Assembly (NCBI GenBank): GCA_964036195.1
Contig: OZ038457.1
Location: 25,864,787-25,928,786, forward strand
DNA: 64,000 nucleotides
Source of the DNA: Sphaerolaimus hirsutus
Taxonomy: Eukaryota; Nematoda; Chromadorea; Monhysterida; Sphaerolaimidae
Direction of reading: 5' to 3'
Shown: positions 1-11,939 of the stretch, piece by piece
Numbering within the stretch: the first letter of the stretch is position 1
How the letters are laid out: each line of letters opens with the position of its first letter
Translations under genes and position numbers: made by a program
The notes under the pieces: model-generated
Told to the model about the DNA's origin: nothing
What the model saw: the letters and a program-made list of their open reading frames with translations, nothing else
Databases searched by the model: none

Positions 1-459
1 CTGTCCTCTTGTGACAAAAAAATTGTATGCTTACGCTTTTTTCACGCTTTTTTTACGCTTTCCCGCATTGTAGCGCTTCCAATAGCACATCAGGTAAAAA
101 TGTTGACGAAAAGATAAAACGGCGCTCTTCTATTAGAAGAAACACGGGATTATTTGTTTAAATTTTACCTGTTCGGCAATTGTAAAAATGAATATCCGTA
201 GAAGTTTTGTTTGGATTCCCGCAAGTAGTCCCCAGCGCCGTTGGCAGCGCCGCCGCTAAGAAAAGTAGCACAATTTTTGATTTCATTTTATCACTTCGAA
301 AACTAGCACGTTTCACTTTGAATTGACTAATAAATGCGCATTTTTCAGATACGTTTCGGAAAATTGTTTGTCTCCTATCAGCATGGAAATAAAAAATTAA
401 TCTTGTTTGCTCTATGGCGTCTTATGCAGAGTTATAAAAATACCGAATGTTTTTTCAAG
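1..459. other. Non-coding stretch
   Basis: AT-rich DNA with no supported gene. Short ORFs here are not conserved-looking and lack splice context. A short fragment near position 120 (AACGGCGCTCTTCTATTAG) resembles a piece near 21,750 and is probably an old repeat remnant. Confidence 0.5.
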
Positions 460-467
460 TATACGTG

Positions 468-1177
468 CATAGTTGTTAAAACATATTTACGTTTACTAAA
501 AAAGTATGTATACTCGGGTACTGAGTAACGTTTACGTATACTTTGAATAAGTACATGTACATAAACGTTACATGTAAATAGTACATTACGTATATGTTTG
601 GGAAAGTACCGTAAATTCTCTAATTGGGCGCCAGGTCTCCAATAATGCGTCCTCTCCAATAGTGTGCCACGCTTGCGCAAGTTGTATGAGTATAATGCGC
701 CACTCTCCAATAATGCGCCACCCTCCAATAATACGCCATCTCCAATAGTGCGCCCCCTAAAAATGTGCTGAAAACAATAGTACTCCTGGTTCCCAATTAG
801 AGAATTTACGGTACTTGAGTAGAAAAAACGTATTCTAGATTGGCTTTTTGGAGGCTTTTTCATGGTATAGTTAGGTTTAAAAAGGGGGAAAACTGCCAAA
901 AATAGCCAAAAATAGCTGAAAATAGGCATGAACACATGAACTAGTGATTTTGAAGGTTAAAATCGTCAAAAAGTATGAAAATTGGGGAAAAATGCCTAAA
1001 ACTACTAGGTATCTTTTACGTTTTCTGGAGGAAAAGTATGTATTTTATTCATGTTTACTAATGAATAAAATATAAAAAATGTTACTTTACGTTTTCTGTA
1101 TTCAGGGGGTGGGTAAAAAATAGATTCTTTACATTTACGTATACTTTGAATTATTTTTGGTACTTTTAACAACTCTG
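468..1177. mobile_element. hAT-like non-autonomous element, ACGTTTAC arms
   Basis: The element begins CATAGTTGTTAAAAC and ends with the inverted match TTTTAACAACTCTG. It lies between TATACGTG (460-467) and TATATGTG (1178-1185), a 7/8 match for an 8-bp target duplication. Its arms are built from ACGTTTAC/GTAAACGT-like words. A second short palindrome sits inside it at 607-814. It belongs to the same family as the copies at 40,340 and 41,105. Confidence 0.8.
607..814. repeat. Inverted-repeat insertion nested in the 468-1177 element
   Basis: The ends TACCGTAAATTCTCTAATTG and CAATTAGAGAATTTACGGTA are exact inverted repeats. The inside is a series of CTCCAATA-ATGCGCC words. Related 'CTCCAATAGAACGGCA' words occur near 12,430-12,760 and 21,090-21,240. 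No coding content is seen. Confidence 0.65.
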
Positions 1178-1489
1178 TATATGTGATGAACATTTGCATT
1201 TCGACGATATACGGTATTTTCTCCTATGTTTAGCTTTTTCCTTCTATGCGTTAATTACTCAGTACTTGAGTACATGTTTATTTTCGAGTAAATTTAAATA
1301 CGTTTTAACAACTATTGTCTTTTGATTGACATGAAAAATTATCTTTTGATGAGCTGTAAAAAATTTAGACTTAGCTCTTTTCACTCAACGACGACATGGG
1401 CACCTGACGTTTTTTCTGTGGTGCCATTTTGCGTCTGGTGCGGATTACGCAAGTGTGCCAAGTTACAATTGCTGTTGTGACCTATTTAG

Positions 1490-1751
1490 CACTGATGAAT
1501 TTAGTTCACTGATGAATTTAGTTCACTGATGAATTGAGTTCACTGATGAATTTAGTTCACTGACGAATTTAGTTCACTGATCAATTTATTTCCTCAGCCG
1601 AAATTTAGGGGGGGGGGTATTTCGAGGGAGGGAAAATTCAAGGGAGGGTTTATTCGAGGTAATACGGTAATTAAATCTCTCTCGAAAAAAAAACTGATGA
1701 ATTTAGTTCACTGATGAATTTAGTTCACTGATGAATTTAGTTCACTGATGA
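1490..1751. repeat. 17-bp tandem repeat (TTCACTGATGAATTTAG), two blocks
   Basis: About six 17-bp units run from 1490 to 1590 and about three more from 1693 to 1751. The blocks are split by a G-run segment ending TTCGAGGTAATACGGTAATT, the end of the ACCGTATT family. The units differ by single bases. A palindromic element probably inserted into an existing minisatellite. Confidence 0.75.
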
Positions 1752-1971
1752 CTGAGTGTCTTACTTATCCGCTTAACGAAGTGGCACTTGATTCATAATT
1801 TGAATGGCGACATATTGGTCCTACACACTATTTGACATCAAAATTCGCATCAACTACCTAGGTAAATTCAACTAAATTTTGTGATTTCAACTTTCTTATG
1901 TGGTAGAGCTTACCGTTGTTCAGATACTTTGTATCGGACACTTGATTTTCATTGTTTCTGTTAAGTGTGAT

Positions 1972-2676
1972 TAGCGTTCCAAAAAATGGGTGATTTTCAA
2001 AAAATAAAATAAAATATAATCTCAGAAAATCTCTCAAAAAATAAAATAAAATTAAATCTCTCTGAAAAAACGCTGAGAAAATATAAATAAATATAAATGA
2101 GAGATTTAATTATATTTTTTCTCATAGATAAAATATACCATATTACCTCGAAATACCCCCAGGGGGTTTATTATTTCGCCAGCAAAATTTGAGGGGAGGA
2201 TAATTCGAGGGGTTTTTTTTGAGGGGGGTCTATTATTTCGCCAGAAATTTTTGGAAATTCCCCATACGCAGATGTAGAAAAATCAAACAATTACATAGAT
2301 GTACCTATGTGTTTATAGGCATATATAACTGTATATATACACAAAAACCCATCCCTAAAGTCACTTAATCATCAGTTTTAACGTGTGTTCTGCATTGTAC
2401 AGATCACAAACTACGGTACTTGTCATGTACGTTCACGTTACCCTCAGTTTTAGTGGGGGTATTTCGAGGGGGGGGGGTTTATTATTTCCTCAGTCGAAAT
2501 TTAGGGGGGTATTTCGAGGGAGGGTTTATTCAAGGGGGGGGGGGGGTTAATTCGAGGTAATACGGTAATTAAATCTCTCTGGAAAAAAACTGGAGAAAAT
2601 ATAATTAAATAAGAGATTTTTTTATATTTAATTATATTTTTTAAATAAAAATCACCGAGAGATTTTTGGAACGCTA
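1972..2676. mobile_element. hAT-like element, AAAATAAAAT arms, with nested palindrome
   Basis: Ends TAGCGTTCCAAAAA and its inverted match TTTTTGGAACGCTA are flanked by perfect 8-bp duplications AGTGTGAT (1964-1971 and 2677-2684). The arms are runs of AAAATAAAAT and ATCTCTC words. The core is occupied by a G/C-run palindrome at about 2135-2567. Confidence 0.85.
2135..2567. repeat. ACCGTATT / CGAAATACCCC palindromic element
   Basis: The left end reads TACC-ATATTACCTCGAAATACCCCC and the right end TTCGAGGTAATACGGTA, with long G runs inside. Further copies are at 13,101, 13,319, 29,722 and 58,653. This one lies inside the 1972-2676 element, so it is the younger insertion. Confidence 0.7.
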
Positions 2677-2684
2677 AGTGTGAT

Positions 2685-3092
2685 GCTTTAACAATTTCTT
2701 GTGCTATTCAGTTGACATGCAGTTGACACAAGCTTGGCGCAATGTCAACTGATGTGTGTACGTGTAGGCCCAGGCCACACGGTGTGCATAGGCGGCGTAA
2801 ATGCTTGTGCGCTTGTGAATGTCACAAGCGGATTTTTTGGTGTCACAAGCAGAAATTTCACTGTCACATTGTGACAATCACCAGCATGCATTGTACAAAC
2901 GAGAGTGAAAGTTCAAAATTAGCTCAAAATTGCTAAAATTTGCTCCATTTTGCCAATTTTCACCTTTATAATCACTATTTTCATCTACATACATGGTTAT
3001 ATACCTATTTTAGCCAATTTTATTTATATTTAAAGCGATTTCAAAATTTTTGGCTGGCTGCCAACTTCACATAAGGGCTCCGATAAGAAGGT
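2685..3092. other. Non-coding stretch
   Basis: No exon is supported. It includes fragments of the TTGACA...CACTAGTTGACA repeat family (GTTGACACAAGCTTGG, CAACTGATGTGTGTA). The ORF at 2742-2936 has no recognisable domain. Confidence 0.4.
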
Positions 3093-3100
3093 GTCACAAG

Positions 3101-3969
3101 TAGGGTGTCAAATTTCCGTTTCCATTTCCGCCTTTCCGCAGGAAAATTTTTTACCTTTCCGTTTTCTGTTTTCCGGCAGCTGAAATTTTTTTACCTTTCC
3201 GTTTTCCGTTTTCCGGCAGACAAAATTTTTTTACCTTTCCGTTTTCCATTTTCCAGCAGCTGAAATTTTTTACCTTTCCGTTTCCGTTTTTCCGGCCCAT
3301 TTTTAAGTTTTCCGGCTGAAAATTTTTTACCTTTCCATTTCCATTTTTCCAGGCCATTTTTTTCATTTTCTGGCTCGATTTTCAGTTTTCTGGCATTTTT
3401 CCATTATTTTTCCAATCTGCATTTTTAGTTTTCCACTATGGTGTTTTTAACTACCAGGTTCTTGTGTCATTCATAATTTTTATCTGTATCCAAATCTGTA
3501 AAAAACACAAGTAATTTTGGACATATACTTTGCAGTCCGCTGAGTATACTTTTTACTGTTCAGTTACATCAAAGTTCACTTTTGCTAAATTCTTATTGTT
3601 GTTGTAGTGTATTTTTGCTACCTTTTGATGATTTTTTGTTGGTTCAGTTAAGCTTGAACTACAAGTGAAGTTACTGGCATGATCCATATTTGCAGAATGT
3701 ACAGCTACCACAATCAAAGCCAAATAGGCAAACATGCATGCAGGTTTTTCTTGTCCATTTTCCAGCATTTCATTTTTCCGTTTTCCGGCCAATAATTTTT
3801 TTTACCTTTCTGTTTTCTGTTTTCCGTTGAGTGAAATTTTTTTACCTTTCCGTATTCCGTTTTTGGGCAGAAATTTTTTTTTACCTTTCCGTTTTCCATT
3901 TTCCGTAAAGTGAAACATTTTTACCTTTCCGTTTTCCGTTTTCCGTAAAAAAAATTTTTTTACACCCTA
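3101..3969. mobile_element. hAT-like element, CCGTTTTCC arms, with Pao pol scrap
   Basis: Starts TAGGGTGTCAAATTTCC and ends TTTTTACACCCTA between perfect 8-bp duplications GTCACAAG (3093-3100 and 3970-3977). Both arms are irregular arrays of TTTCCGTTTTCCG(GCAG). The core, about 3595-3745, is nearly identical to 55,250-55,380, which is the 5' part of a Pao/BEL pol remnant in the larger copy. This is probably an internal-deletion relative of that copy. Confidence 0.85.
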
Positions 3970-3977
3970 GTCACAAG

Positions 3978-5210
3978 GTGAAATTTTGGCAGATGTGAAT
4001 GTCACAAGCGAAAATTGGGACCTTGCGCCGCCTGTGACGGTGTGCCCTCAGCGCTCGCAGGTGGCCCATCGAGGAGCGTGGTCAACGCCCTGGCGCCAGC
4101 GCCGCATTTTTCCATCACAAAGTGCGACCAACTTCTGTCTACCAAAATTTTTGGCTAAAATGTCCATTTTTCGCATTTCGTTTATCATTATTGTTTTTAT
4201 TTTACTCCAATCGTGAGAATTCAACAGATGTTTGTCCTTTGATAAGACGGTAGGAATATTTTTGAGAGAAGGACACGCTGTTACTTTTTTAGGAATGTGC
4301 ACGATTACAAGAAAATCCTAACGTGAAAATTGTTTTAAAAATAAATAGACATGGCTAGTGATGTAAAAGCGCCATGGCGCTGGCGCTTTTGACGTTAGCG
4401 CTATTTCGCTGCGGCGCTTTTGGCGCTTGGCGCTATTTTTGTCCGGTGCCAGGAACAAAGCGAAGAAGTACAAACGCTTTGCATAAGGCTTTGAGGTAAA
4501 TATAGATGTGCAACAAGAGAATTGTGCTACAGTTGTATACTCGGCAGACATGATACTATACAACTTGTTGCATGATGTCATATCATGCACGCTGTATCCA
4601 ACCCGTAGAACTCTGTTTTGGTGAATCGTGCTTACGCATATACGGAGTGAAACTATTCAATTGTGCCCGCACAATTCAAACCCCCGTCAAAGTGTAGTTG
4701 AGTTTTTTGGCATGATGCCATCCAAGCGTCGTCTGGATCTGAATAAATACAAAGCGGATGCTGTTATTTAGTGGCTTTCGTCAATTGACAAAATGTCAGC
4801 GGATGCTGTTATTTAGTGGCTTTCGTCAATTGATTTTGTGCTTTTTGAAGATCAAATGTCAAGGTCACAAATATCAAGGAAACAGACTCCAGCTACAACT
4901 TCAAGCACAAAGAAGCATAAAAAGGCACAAAGAAGCATAAAAGGGAAAAAGCACAAAACTGAATAGAACTCACTAGTTGGAGCAAGTAACCAAACCCAAT
5001 GATTACCTGAAACTGCAACCTTTGTGTTACTAACCTCTAAGACAAAAGCAACAACACAAGAAAACAAGAGAAGGTCAAACAAGATCAGGTAATTAGAAAC
5101 AAGGTTTATCACAGTGCATTTGTTATGTATATCACAACTGAAGTTACATTTCACAATATACAAGTTAGAACAAGCTGAAAGCTACAAGTTAGTGAAATAT
5201 CACACCTATT
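3978..5210. other. Non-coding stretch with repeat remnants
   Basis: No gene is supported. At 4355-4445 there is a piece of the GCGCCATGGCGC family, beginning TAGTGATGTAAAAGCGCC, without a clear right end. At 4758-4830 a 39-bp sequence is duplicated in tandem (GGATGCTGTTATTTAGTGGC and following bases). Confidence 0.4.
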
Positions 5211-5439
5211 GGCGCTACGCACACTGAAGCCGAAATATTCGGCATACGCACGTTTTTGACAAATGCCGAATTAAATGCTGAATAGAAAAAAACTTGCTGA
5301 ACTCAAATCGTCCGTACTCTTGAAAATTAGGCGGTTTGTCAATTCAGCATGTATTTCAGCATTCAAAAGATGCGTACACTTTTTCATGCGGAAACATTCA
5401 GCAATAGGATAAAATCTCAAATGCTGAAATGCAAAGATA

Positions 5440-5935
5440 AACGAGGATTGGTTTTTGAGATCTCGGGATCGGATCGGGATTGACCTTTTGGTATCGGGAT
5501 CGGGATTGGTTTTTGAGATTTCGGGATCGGGATTGACCTTTCGGGATCGGGATTGGCATTTTTCGGGATCGGTAATGGCATTTTTGAAAACATTCTAATA
5601 TACACGTTTTTTGCCAATGTTTTCACAAAACAGGCTCAAAAACACGTCTGGATGCCAGAAAAGAGGCATAAAGTGGACATTGGTTAAAATTTATTAATGC
5701 AAAAAGGGCATTTAATGAGGTTGACCAAATTTTCTGGGATCGGGATCGGGATTGTATAAAATTTTTTGGGATCGGGATTGTGATTTTGAAAGTTTCTGGA
5801 TCGGGATCGGGATTGGCTTTTGAGATTTCGGGATCGGGATCAGGATTGAGGTTTCAGGATCGGGATCGGGACCACCAAATCCCGAAATGTTTTGGGATCG
5901 GGATCGGGATTCTGTTTCGACCCTAGTGCCAACCC
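5440..5935. repeat. GGGATC-word repeat, degenerate copy
   Basis: Arrays of GGGATC and GGGATTGG words on both sides of a short spacer about 5590-5735. The right part ends TTTCGACCCTAGTGCC, a decayed form of the family end TTTGAACCCTA. The left end is not found. ORFs here rich in Asp-Pro or Arg-Asp are translations of the repeat, not genes. Confidence 0.7.
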
Positions 5936-6066
5936 TATCCAATATACATAATCACTATTGTCTATTGACCGAAGTTGATGCTGTACAGAGAATGTAACTA
6001 ATTATATCTTGTCATAAAGTTGACATCAAAAATTGTCATCAATTATATCTTGTCACACACACTAGT

Positions 6067-6549
6067 CAGGGGTAGGAAAGGGGGGGTTCCCCCCCCCCAA
6101 ATCGCCCAGCTATCTATCTATTCCAGAGGCCGCTCAGCTATCTATCTATCCCGGAGGCAAAATTTTGGGCTACTATCCCCTAAACCCCTCCCCCCAATCG
6201 GCCAGCTATCTACCTATCTGGAGCGATTTTTGGGAAACTATACCCTAATTTTCGCTCAAAATCGCTATTTTCATACCTATATATAGATTTTCACCTCCAA
6301 AATCACTAGTTCATGCATCTAACTGCCTATTTTGAGCTATTTTTAGTACTATATGTCCTTATATACCCATTTTTAGCCATTTTTCACCTACTTTCAGCAA
6401 TTTTTCTCCTTTTCCTCCCTTCTATGCCTATATATTGAGCCCCCGCGAACCCCCCCCCCCCCAGAAAAATTTTCAGCTATCTATCCCTCCGGAGGAGTGA
6501 TTTGCTATCTATCCAACACCCAGGAGGGCCGAAAACTAGAATACCCCTG
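6067..6549. mobile_element. hAT-like element, CTATCTATC family
   Basis: Begins CAGGGGTAGG and ends ATACCCCTG between perfect 8-bp repeats ACACTAGT (6059-6066 and 6550-6557). The arms contain CAGCTATCTATCTATCC words and long G/C runs. A close relative is at 48,478-49,689. The flanks suggest it inserted into a member of the CACACTAGTTGACATC family. Confidence 0.8.
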
Positions 6550-6613
6550 ACACTAGTTGACATCAAAAATTGTGTCAACTAAATTTTGGATAATTATTGG
6601 TTTTACTTGGCAG

Positions 6614-6886
6614 CAGGGTTGGCAAAATCTCAGAAAAAAAAATCAAATACAATTTTTATACAATTTTACTACAATTTTAGTAAAAAGAATTTCACAAAAA
6701 CTAATCCTGGTCACAAAGAATAAAAAATAAAAATAAAATAATAATAAAATAATAATAAAATGGAAAATTGAAGAATAAAAAAATAAAAATAAAATGGAAA
6801 ATTGAAGAAAAAATAAAAATAAAATATAATTTATTTACAATTTTACTGCAGTTTCAGTAAAAATAATTTTACTAAAACCAACCCTG
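6614..6886. mobile_element. hAT-like element, AAAATAAAAAT interior
   Basis: CAGGGTTGGCAAAAT at the left and AAAACCAACCCTG at the right, with perfect 8-bp duplications CTTGGCAG (6606-6613 and 6887-6894). The interior is almost entirely AATAAAATAAAAAT-type words. Confidence 0.88.
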
Positions 6887-7141
6887 CTTGGCAGATGCTA
6901 CAGTGTATGCACAACTTCATGTGTGCAGTGGCAAAAAGGATGAAAATTGGGGTTAAGGGTGACTTCTAGTGAAAATTATGGTCATCGTTTTCAAAAATAC
7001 TTACTTTTACATTTTCCCATGGAAATAAAAGTAAAAAATTCTACTATACGTTTTCTGCACTCAGGAGTGACTAAAAATGAATATTTTACATTAACTTTGA
7101 AAACATTGATTACTTTCAACAATCTGGTTTGCAGGCATGCT

Positions 7142-7704
7142 TAGGGTGACAAATTTCCGTTTCCGTTTTCTGCAGGCAAATTTTTTCCATTTTCCATTCC
7201 GTTTTCCGGTAATTGAATTAATTTTTCCATTTTCCGTTCCATTTTCCGACTACAAAATTTTTTCCATTTCCGTTCCTGTTTTTCTGGCTAATTATCCCTT
7301 TTCTGGCTAAATTTTTAGTTTTTCTGCCTTTTTCCGGCTGAATTTTCAGTTTTTCCGGCTGAATTTTCAGTTTTTCCTCCTTTTTCCCGTTTTCAGGCTC
7401 AATTTTCAGTTTTTCAGCCTCATATTCCCCTTTTCTGGCTCAATTGTCTGTTTTCTGTTTCAGCCAAACTGGTAAACATGCATGCAGGTTTTCAATTATG
7501 TGACTTTTTCCATCAAAATTTCAGCAATTTTTAGCATTTCCAGGAAATTTCCACAATTTTTTTGTTTTCTGGCAAAATTTCATTTTTCCATTTCCAGTTT
7601 TCCAGCCTTGTTTTCCTTGTTGCTGAAATTTTATTTCCGTTTTCTGGCAAGTGCAAAAAAATTTCCGTTTCCATTTTCCATAACAAAATTTTTTTGACAC
7701 CCTA
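7142..7704. mobile_element. hAT-like element, CCGTTTTCC arms
   Basis: TAGGGTGACAAATTTCCG at the left and TTTTTTGACACCCTA at the right. The flanks GGCATGCT and GGCACGCG match at 6 of 8 positions, as expected for an older insertion. It belongs to the same family as 3101-3969 and 53,493-55,676 but has no pol-like core. Confidence 0.75.
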
Positions 7705-7748
7705 GGCACGCGCTGTTCCAATGTTTATCATTACTATTCGCTCATGTA

Positions 7749-8277
7749 TAGGGTTCAAACGGGATCCCGATCCCGGATCCCGTGAAATTCCGGGATTTAC
7801 CAGTCCCGATCCCGATCCTGAAACCCCAATCCTGATCCCGATCCCGAAATCTCAAAAATACCAATCCCGATCCCGAAAGTTTTCAAATCCCGATCCCGAT
7901 CCCGAGAAACTCCCAAGTCCGGGATCCCGATCCCGGAAAAATTAGTGGAAATTATAAAAAGTGAAATAATGACGTTTTTGCATGCAAAAAAGTGGATGCA
8001 AACCCCCAGCGTCAATTTTATGCCACTTTTCTGGCATCCAACAGTGTTTTGAGACCTTTATGAACAACTGTGAATGCCAGAAAAATGGCCAAAATTTCTA
8101 TCCCTAGAACCCAATCCCGATCCCGGAAAAATGCCTATCCCAATCCCGATCCCGTGACCCCAATCCCGGCCAATCCCGATCCCGAAATCTCAAATTACCA
8201 ATCCCGATCCCGAAATCTCAAAAAGTGAATCCCGATCCCGATCCTGATCCCGAAAAGTCAATCCCATTTGAACCCTA
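7749..8277. mobile_element. hAT-like element, GGGATC arms
   Basis: TAGGGTTCAAACGGGATC at the left and TTTGAACCCTA at the right, with perfect 8-bp duplications CTCATGTA (7741-7748 and 8278-8285). The arms are GGGATC/GATCCC arrays. The core (about 7940-8110) is conserved among family members and includes GTTCATAAAGGTCTCAAAAC-like sequence in either orientation. Confidence 0.9.
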
Positions 8278-8769
8278 CTCATGTACACACATTGCCCAAA
8301 TTCCCAAAATGGTTCGTACGTTTTTTCTGTTTACACACTGTTGAACTGTGCTGAACTACAATATCTCAAGAATGAGCAGTTTTTAAAAAAATTTTATGGT
8401 CTTCATTTTTGAAGATCATGTTCATACATGTTCATAAAAAATGTTTCATGAAGATGTATGAAAAACTAGATGAGATCTGGATCATTTCACAGCAGTAGAT
8501 TTTCTGCCAATTGCTGAACTGGTTTGCTGAAATGAAAGTGTCCGGATACAATTTTTTCACAAGATGCTGAAATGTTAAATTCAGCATATGACCAAAAATG
8601 CTGGAAAATCATCTAAATCCGTCCGAATTTGTCCGAATTCGTACGGTTGCTGAATGTCTGGACCCAAAAATGCTGGTCTAAAACCGTCCGAACAGCATTT
8701 TTTTTCTTCGGATTCGGCAGATGAAAACGTGCGTATGCCGAATATTTCGGCTTCAGTGTGCGTAGCGCC

Positions 8770-10651
8770 AGTCACAACAAATATACATGAACATGGGTGA
8801 AGTTTTAAGTTGTTTAGAGTCACCCCAAAGTTGTATAAACAGTAAGAGAGCATAATACCGATCAAAATGGTACAAATTGCATCAAAATCTGATTACAAAC
8901 AAGTTAGATACAGCAAAAACTGTTTTTACTAAGAATTGACTTGTATCGAAAATATCGCAATTTTACAGCAAATATGGATCACATTGAGGTTTATGCCACG
9001 TATTCAAGGGCTTGTTTTCAGTCAGAATATCAAAAATCATTTAGTTGTGCTCAGAAATGGGCCCAGAATTAAAGGTGGAACATTTAAGTCAAATACGGAA
9101 ATAACACAGCATAAACCTCGAAAACAAGTGCAAACATGTTACAAACAAGAATATACAGTAAATACTGATTAGTTGAAACCATTTGAGTCCTGTCGGATCC
9201 TCCTGGATGTCCTTCTAGCTCAGAAACCGTTGTTGGAACTGTGCCAACGTCAGTAGAACACCGAGAGTATGAAGCCTGAAGTTGGCCATATCATCCACGA
9301 TTCACACGCTTGGCTGAACTTGGGGGTGGTATTTTATGAGGTGTGGAGTGTTATCAGAGGTCCAAGAAGGTGTTTAGGTGATCTACGCATCCTGCATTCC
9401 TTCTTGGCACTCTGCCAAAATGTTGATTAATGCCCGAAAATGCCTCCCGTAACTTTCCCAGTTATTTTGACGTGTTGTTGTGTGGAGACCACATACTCGG
9501 CCACCCGCAAGCCTCAATGCATCTCAGTAGTTTTAAGAGCCCAGTTTTAAATGTAATTTTACAAGGACAGTTTTCTTTTATTGAATTGTTGAATCCAACT
9601 AGTCGTAAAACATGATCAAAGGATGTATTTGACAAGATATGAGTTCTCGTATTACAAATCCGCTATTTGTCTCTTTCGCTATTTTGCTATTAAAAATAGT
9701 TGCCGTCAAATAGTGAAATTTTAATTTAAAATATATTTATATTTCGAGAGCCACTGGAGCTTTTTGAACAATTATTGAAAACGATGTACATTTGGGGACG
9801 GATATCTCTAAGCATTCTTGTGTATGTATTTGCACTTTGTTGGCACTGAATTTGTCGCATCACCTCTTATTGAGCGTTATTTTCATTATGCTGTAAATCC
9901 GCCTTATAATTGATGCGGGGGTAGTCGACAGCAGTCAGAAATGCACCGAAAACGTGACCACAGTGTAGAGAAAACACACGAAGAGTAGAATTTTTATATA
10001 GTTTTTATTTTTATTTCAAAATTTTCATTCTTATTTTTATATTTTTTTAAGATTTTGTGAACCCTGGTCATATGCGTTTATTAAAAACAAAATAGGCAAA
10101 AACACATTAACTTGTAGATGTGAATGTGAAAATGGGCAAAAAGGCATGAAAGGTAGTGCGTTTTTACAAAAAATCGTTGCACAATTTCTAAAAATACTGT
10201 ATTTCGTCGAAATACCCCCTCAAAATACTCGAATTTGAATTTCAAGAAAATCTATGGCGAAAAAAACCCCCTGGAAATCCCCCCATCGTATAACCTCCCT
10301 GAAAATTTGCACTATGAAGAACTAAACCCGGGGCTGTATTGCGAAGGAATATGGCATTCACTTTTACGCTTTCTGTGGAAAAGTATTTTACTCACGTTTA
10401 CTTACGTATTTTACACGAGTAAAATTTAAAAAAATTACTTAAGGTTTTCTGTACACAGGGGGTATTTAGAAAATGGATAATTTACATTTACCTCTACCGT
10501 TTGAAAATGTCGGTAGTTTCGGTGCTTCGACGCGCACAGGTTCAGGCCCAGGGAGATACCTAAAAGATAAATGCTCACAGAATCTAGTAAACTCAAATGT
10601 GTCCTAAAATCTGTCCGTCCCGTCCTAAAAGCTGAATTGACATGGACACCC
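8770..10651. other. Non-coding stretch
   Basis: No gene is supported. The 8936-9172 and 9430-9615 ORFs have no domain I recognise and no splice context. From about 10,200 there are pieces of the CGAAATACCCCC family and of the ACGTTTAC family. Confidence 0.45.
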
Positions 10652-10792
10652 GGGGGCAGTCCCAAGCCCTGTAAAGTGTAAAGTAAAGTGTCAAATGTAA
10701 AGTCAAATGCAAAGTAAACTGTCATTGACACTTACTTTGCATTTGACTTTACATTTGACACTTTTCACTTTACAGGGCTTGGGACTGCCCCC
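10652..10792. repeat. TGTAAAGTG foldback (CCC-AAGCCCTGTAAA family)
   Basis: GGGGGCAGTCCCAAGCCCTG and its exact inverted copy CAGGGCTTGGGACTGCCCCC enclose GTAAAGTGTCAAATG words. It belongs to the same family as the larger copy at 28,328-28,713. Confidence 0.8.
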
Positions 10793-11939
10793 AGTTGACA
10801 GCCAGTGTGCGGCGTCGTAATTCAATGCATTTCACAGACCCATTTTTGTGTACACGATGGTTTTTTAGAGTTTCGATTGATATTTTCCATTGTCCGATAT
10901 CGAGATTGGGGTTATGAAATCGGGGTCTTGAATTCCGAGAATTTGTTTTCGAAAACTCAGCATAAATAGAGTAATAAAAGTAATAAACAATAAATAGGTA
11001 AGCTAGCATTTCATTTCATGTCATTTTTCGTACCTCGAAAAGTTATGTTTGACTGAACTTACCAAAACAGCTCAAAATTGTGCCACAGCTGTTGCACATT
11101 TTAGTAGAAAGTCAAGAAGGTGCTACCGTAATTTACTGAATAGTATTTTGGTACTTTGTATTTTCGAGAGAAAAAGTAATTATTGGGAAAATTTGTCATG
11201 AATTTTTGGTCCAAATTTTTCTGGCGGAAGTATGGTAAAATGCGATGTACTTATTTACTTGCTGCCGCAAATGTCACCGGTACCAGTCACTTTTGCGAGT
11301 ATTTTTGCAGCGGCGGGAAATTTTGAAAAACTTTTATTTTCATTGTTTTAGTTAAATATGTCCAGAAACAAGACTGGTTAATTTCATTAATTTTCATATT
11401 GTCGTCGAAGTGTCAGGTTGAAACGTTTCCAGCGGGTGGTAAAGTCCGACTTATTTCTTATCGGACATTTTCTGGGGAATTCCTCTGAAACTTGTCATTT
11501 GAAAGTCCAAAAAAGGTATGCGGTATCTGTATTTTACCGGACGATACTTCGATACTTTTTGGCTAAAAATAGAGAAACCTTAAGATCTTCCCCAAGTTTT
11601 CTTTTTCAGAACATTCAAAACTCGAACTTGACTTGACGTTAACATGAAACGTTCCCAGCAATGCTTCACTTGTGGTACCCAAATATTTATAAGCTGTTTA
11701 TCCCTTTAAGGCGAGTAGTCTGTAAGGAACTTTGCTACGTACCTAATTGAAGTACATGTGTACCCAGCTTAAAGCCCCGAAGTACATATTTAGGTATACG
11801 TTTACTTATTACGTGGGGAAACTCGAACGTTTGCAATTTCGCAGTGTGCAAAACCAAGTGTGCAAAGTCATTACTGCACAAGAGAGTACCCACTTACTTT
11901 CCACAACACAAAACTGTCCATGTTGACACACATGGACCC

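Larger units (their letters stand above)
5211..8769. mobile_element. Inverted-repeat element split by later insertions
   Basis: The left end GGCGCTACGCACACTGAAGC matches the right end GCTTCAGTGTGCGTAGCGCC in inverted orientation. Both arms carry GCTGAA/TTCAGCA words. Between the arms lie insertions at 6067-6549, 6614-6886, 7142-7704 and 7749-8277, plus GGGATC material at 5440-5930. A shorter relative (GGCGCACCGCACACTGAAAT) is at 59,490-59,753. I found no convincing target duplication. Confidence 0.55.

Noticed and set aside
432-935. 167-residue minus-strand ORF with LLEGGALLESGALY-like repeats
   Set aside because: It spans a transposon arm and the CTCCAATA-word palindrome nested in it. The repeats in the peptide are the DNA repeats.
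1490-1751. Possible CRISPR-like repeat-spacer array
   Set aside because: The units are head-to-tail with no spacers, and the window is plainly animal nuclear DNA with spliced genes.
3553-3792. Possible secreted peptide on the minus strand (FAYLALIVVAVHSA)
   Set aside because: The same stretch, diverged, lies upstream of the reverse transcriptase in the Pao remnant at 55,250-55,390. It is part of that dead pol, not a signal peptide.
8936-9172. 78-residue ORF as a gene
   Set aside because: No domain, no splice or promoter context, and length within chance for this AT-rich region.
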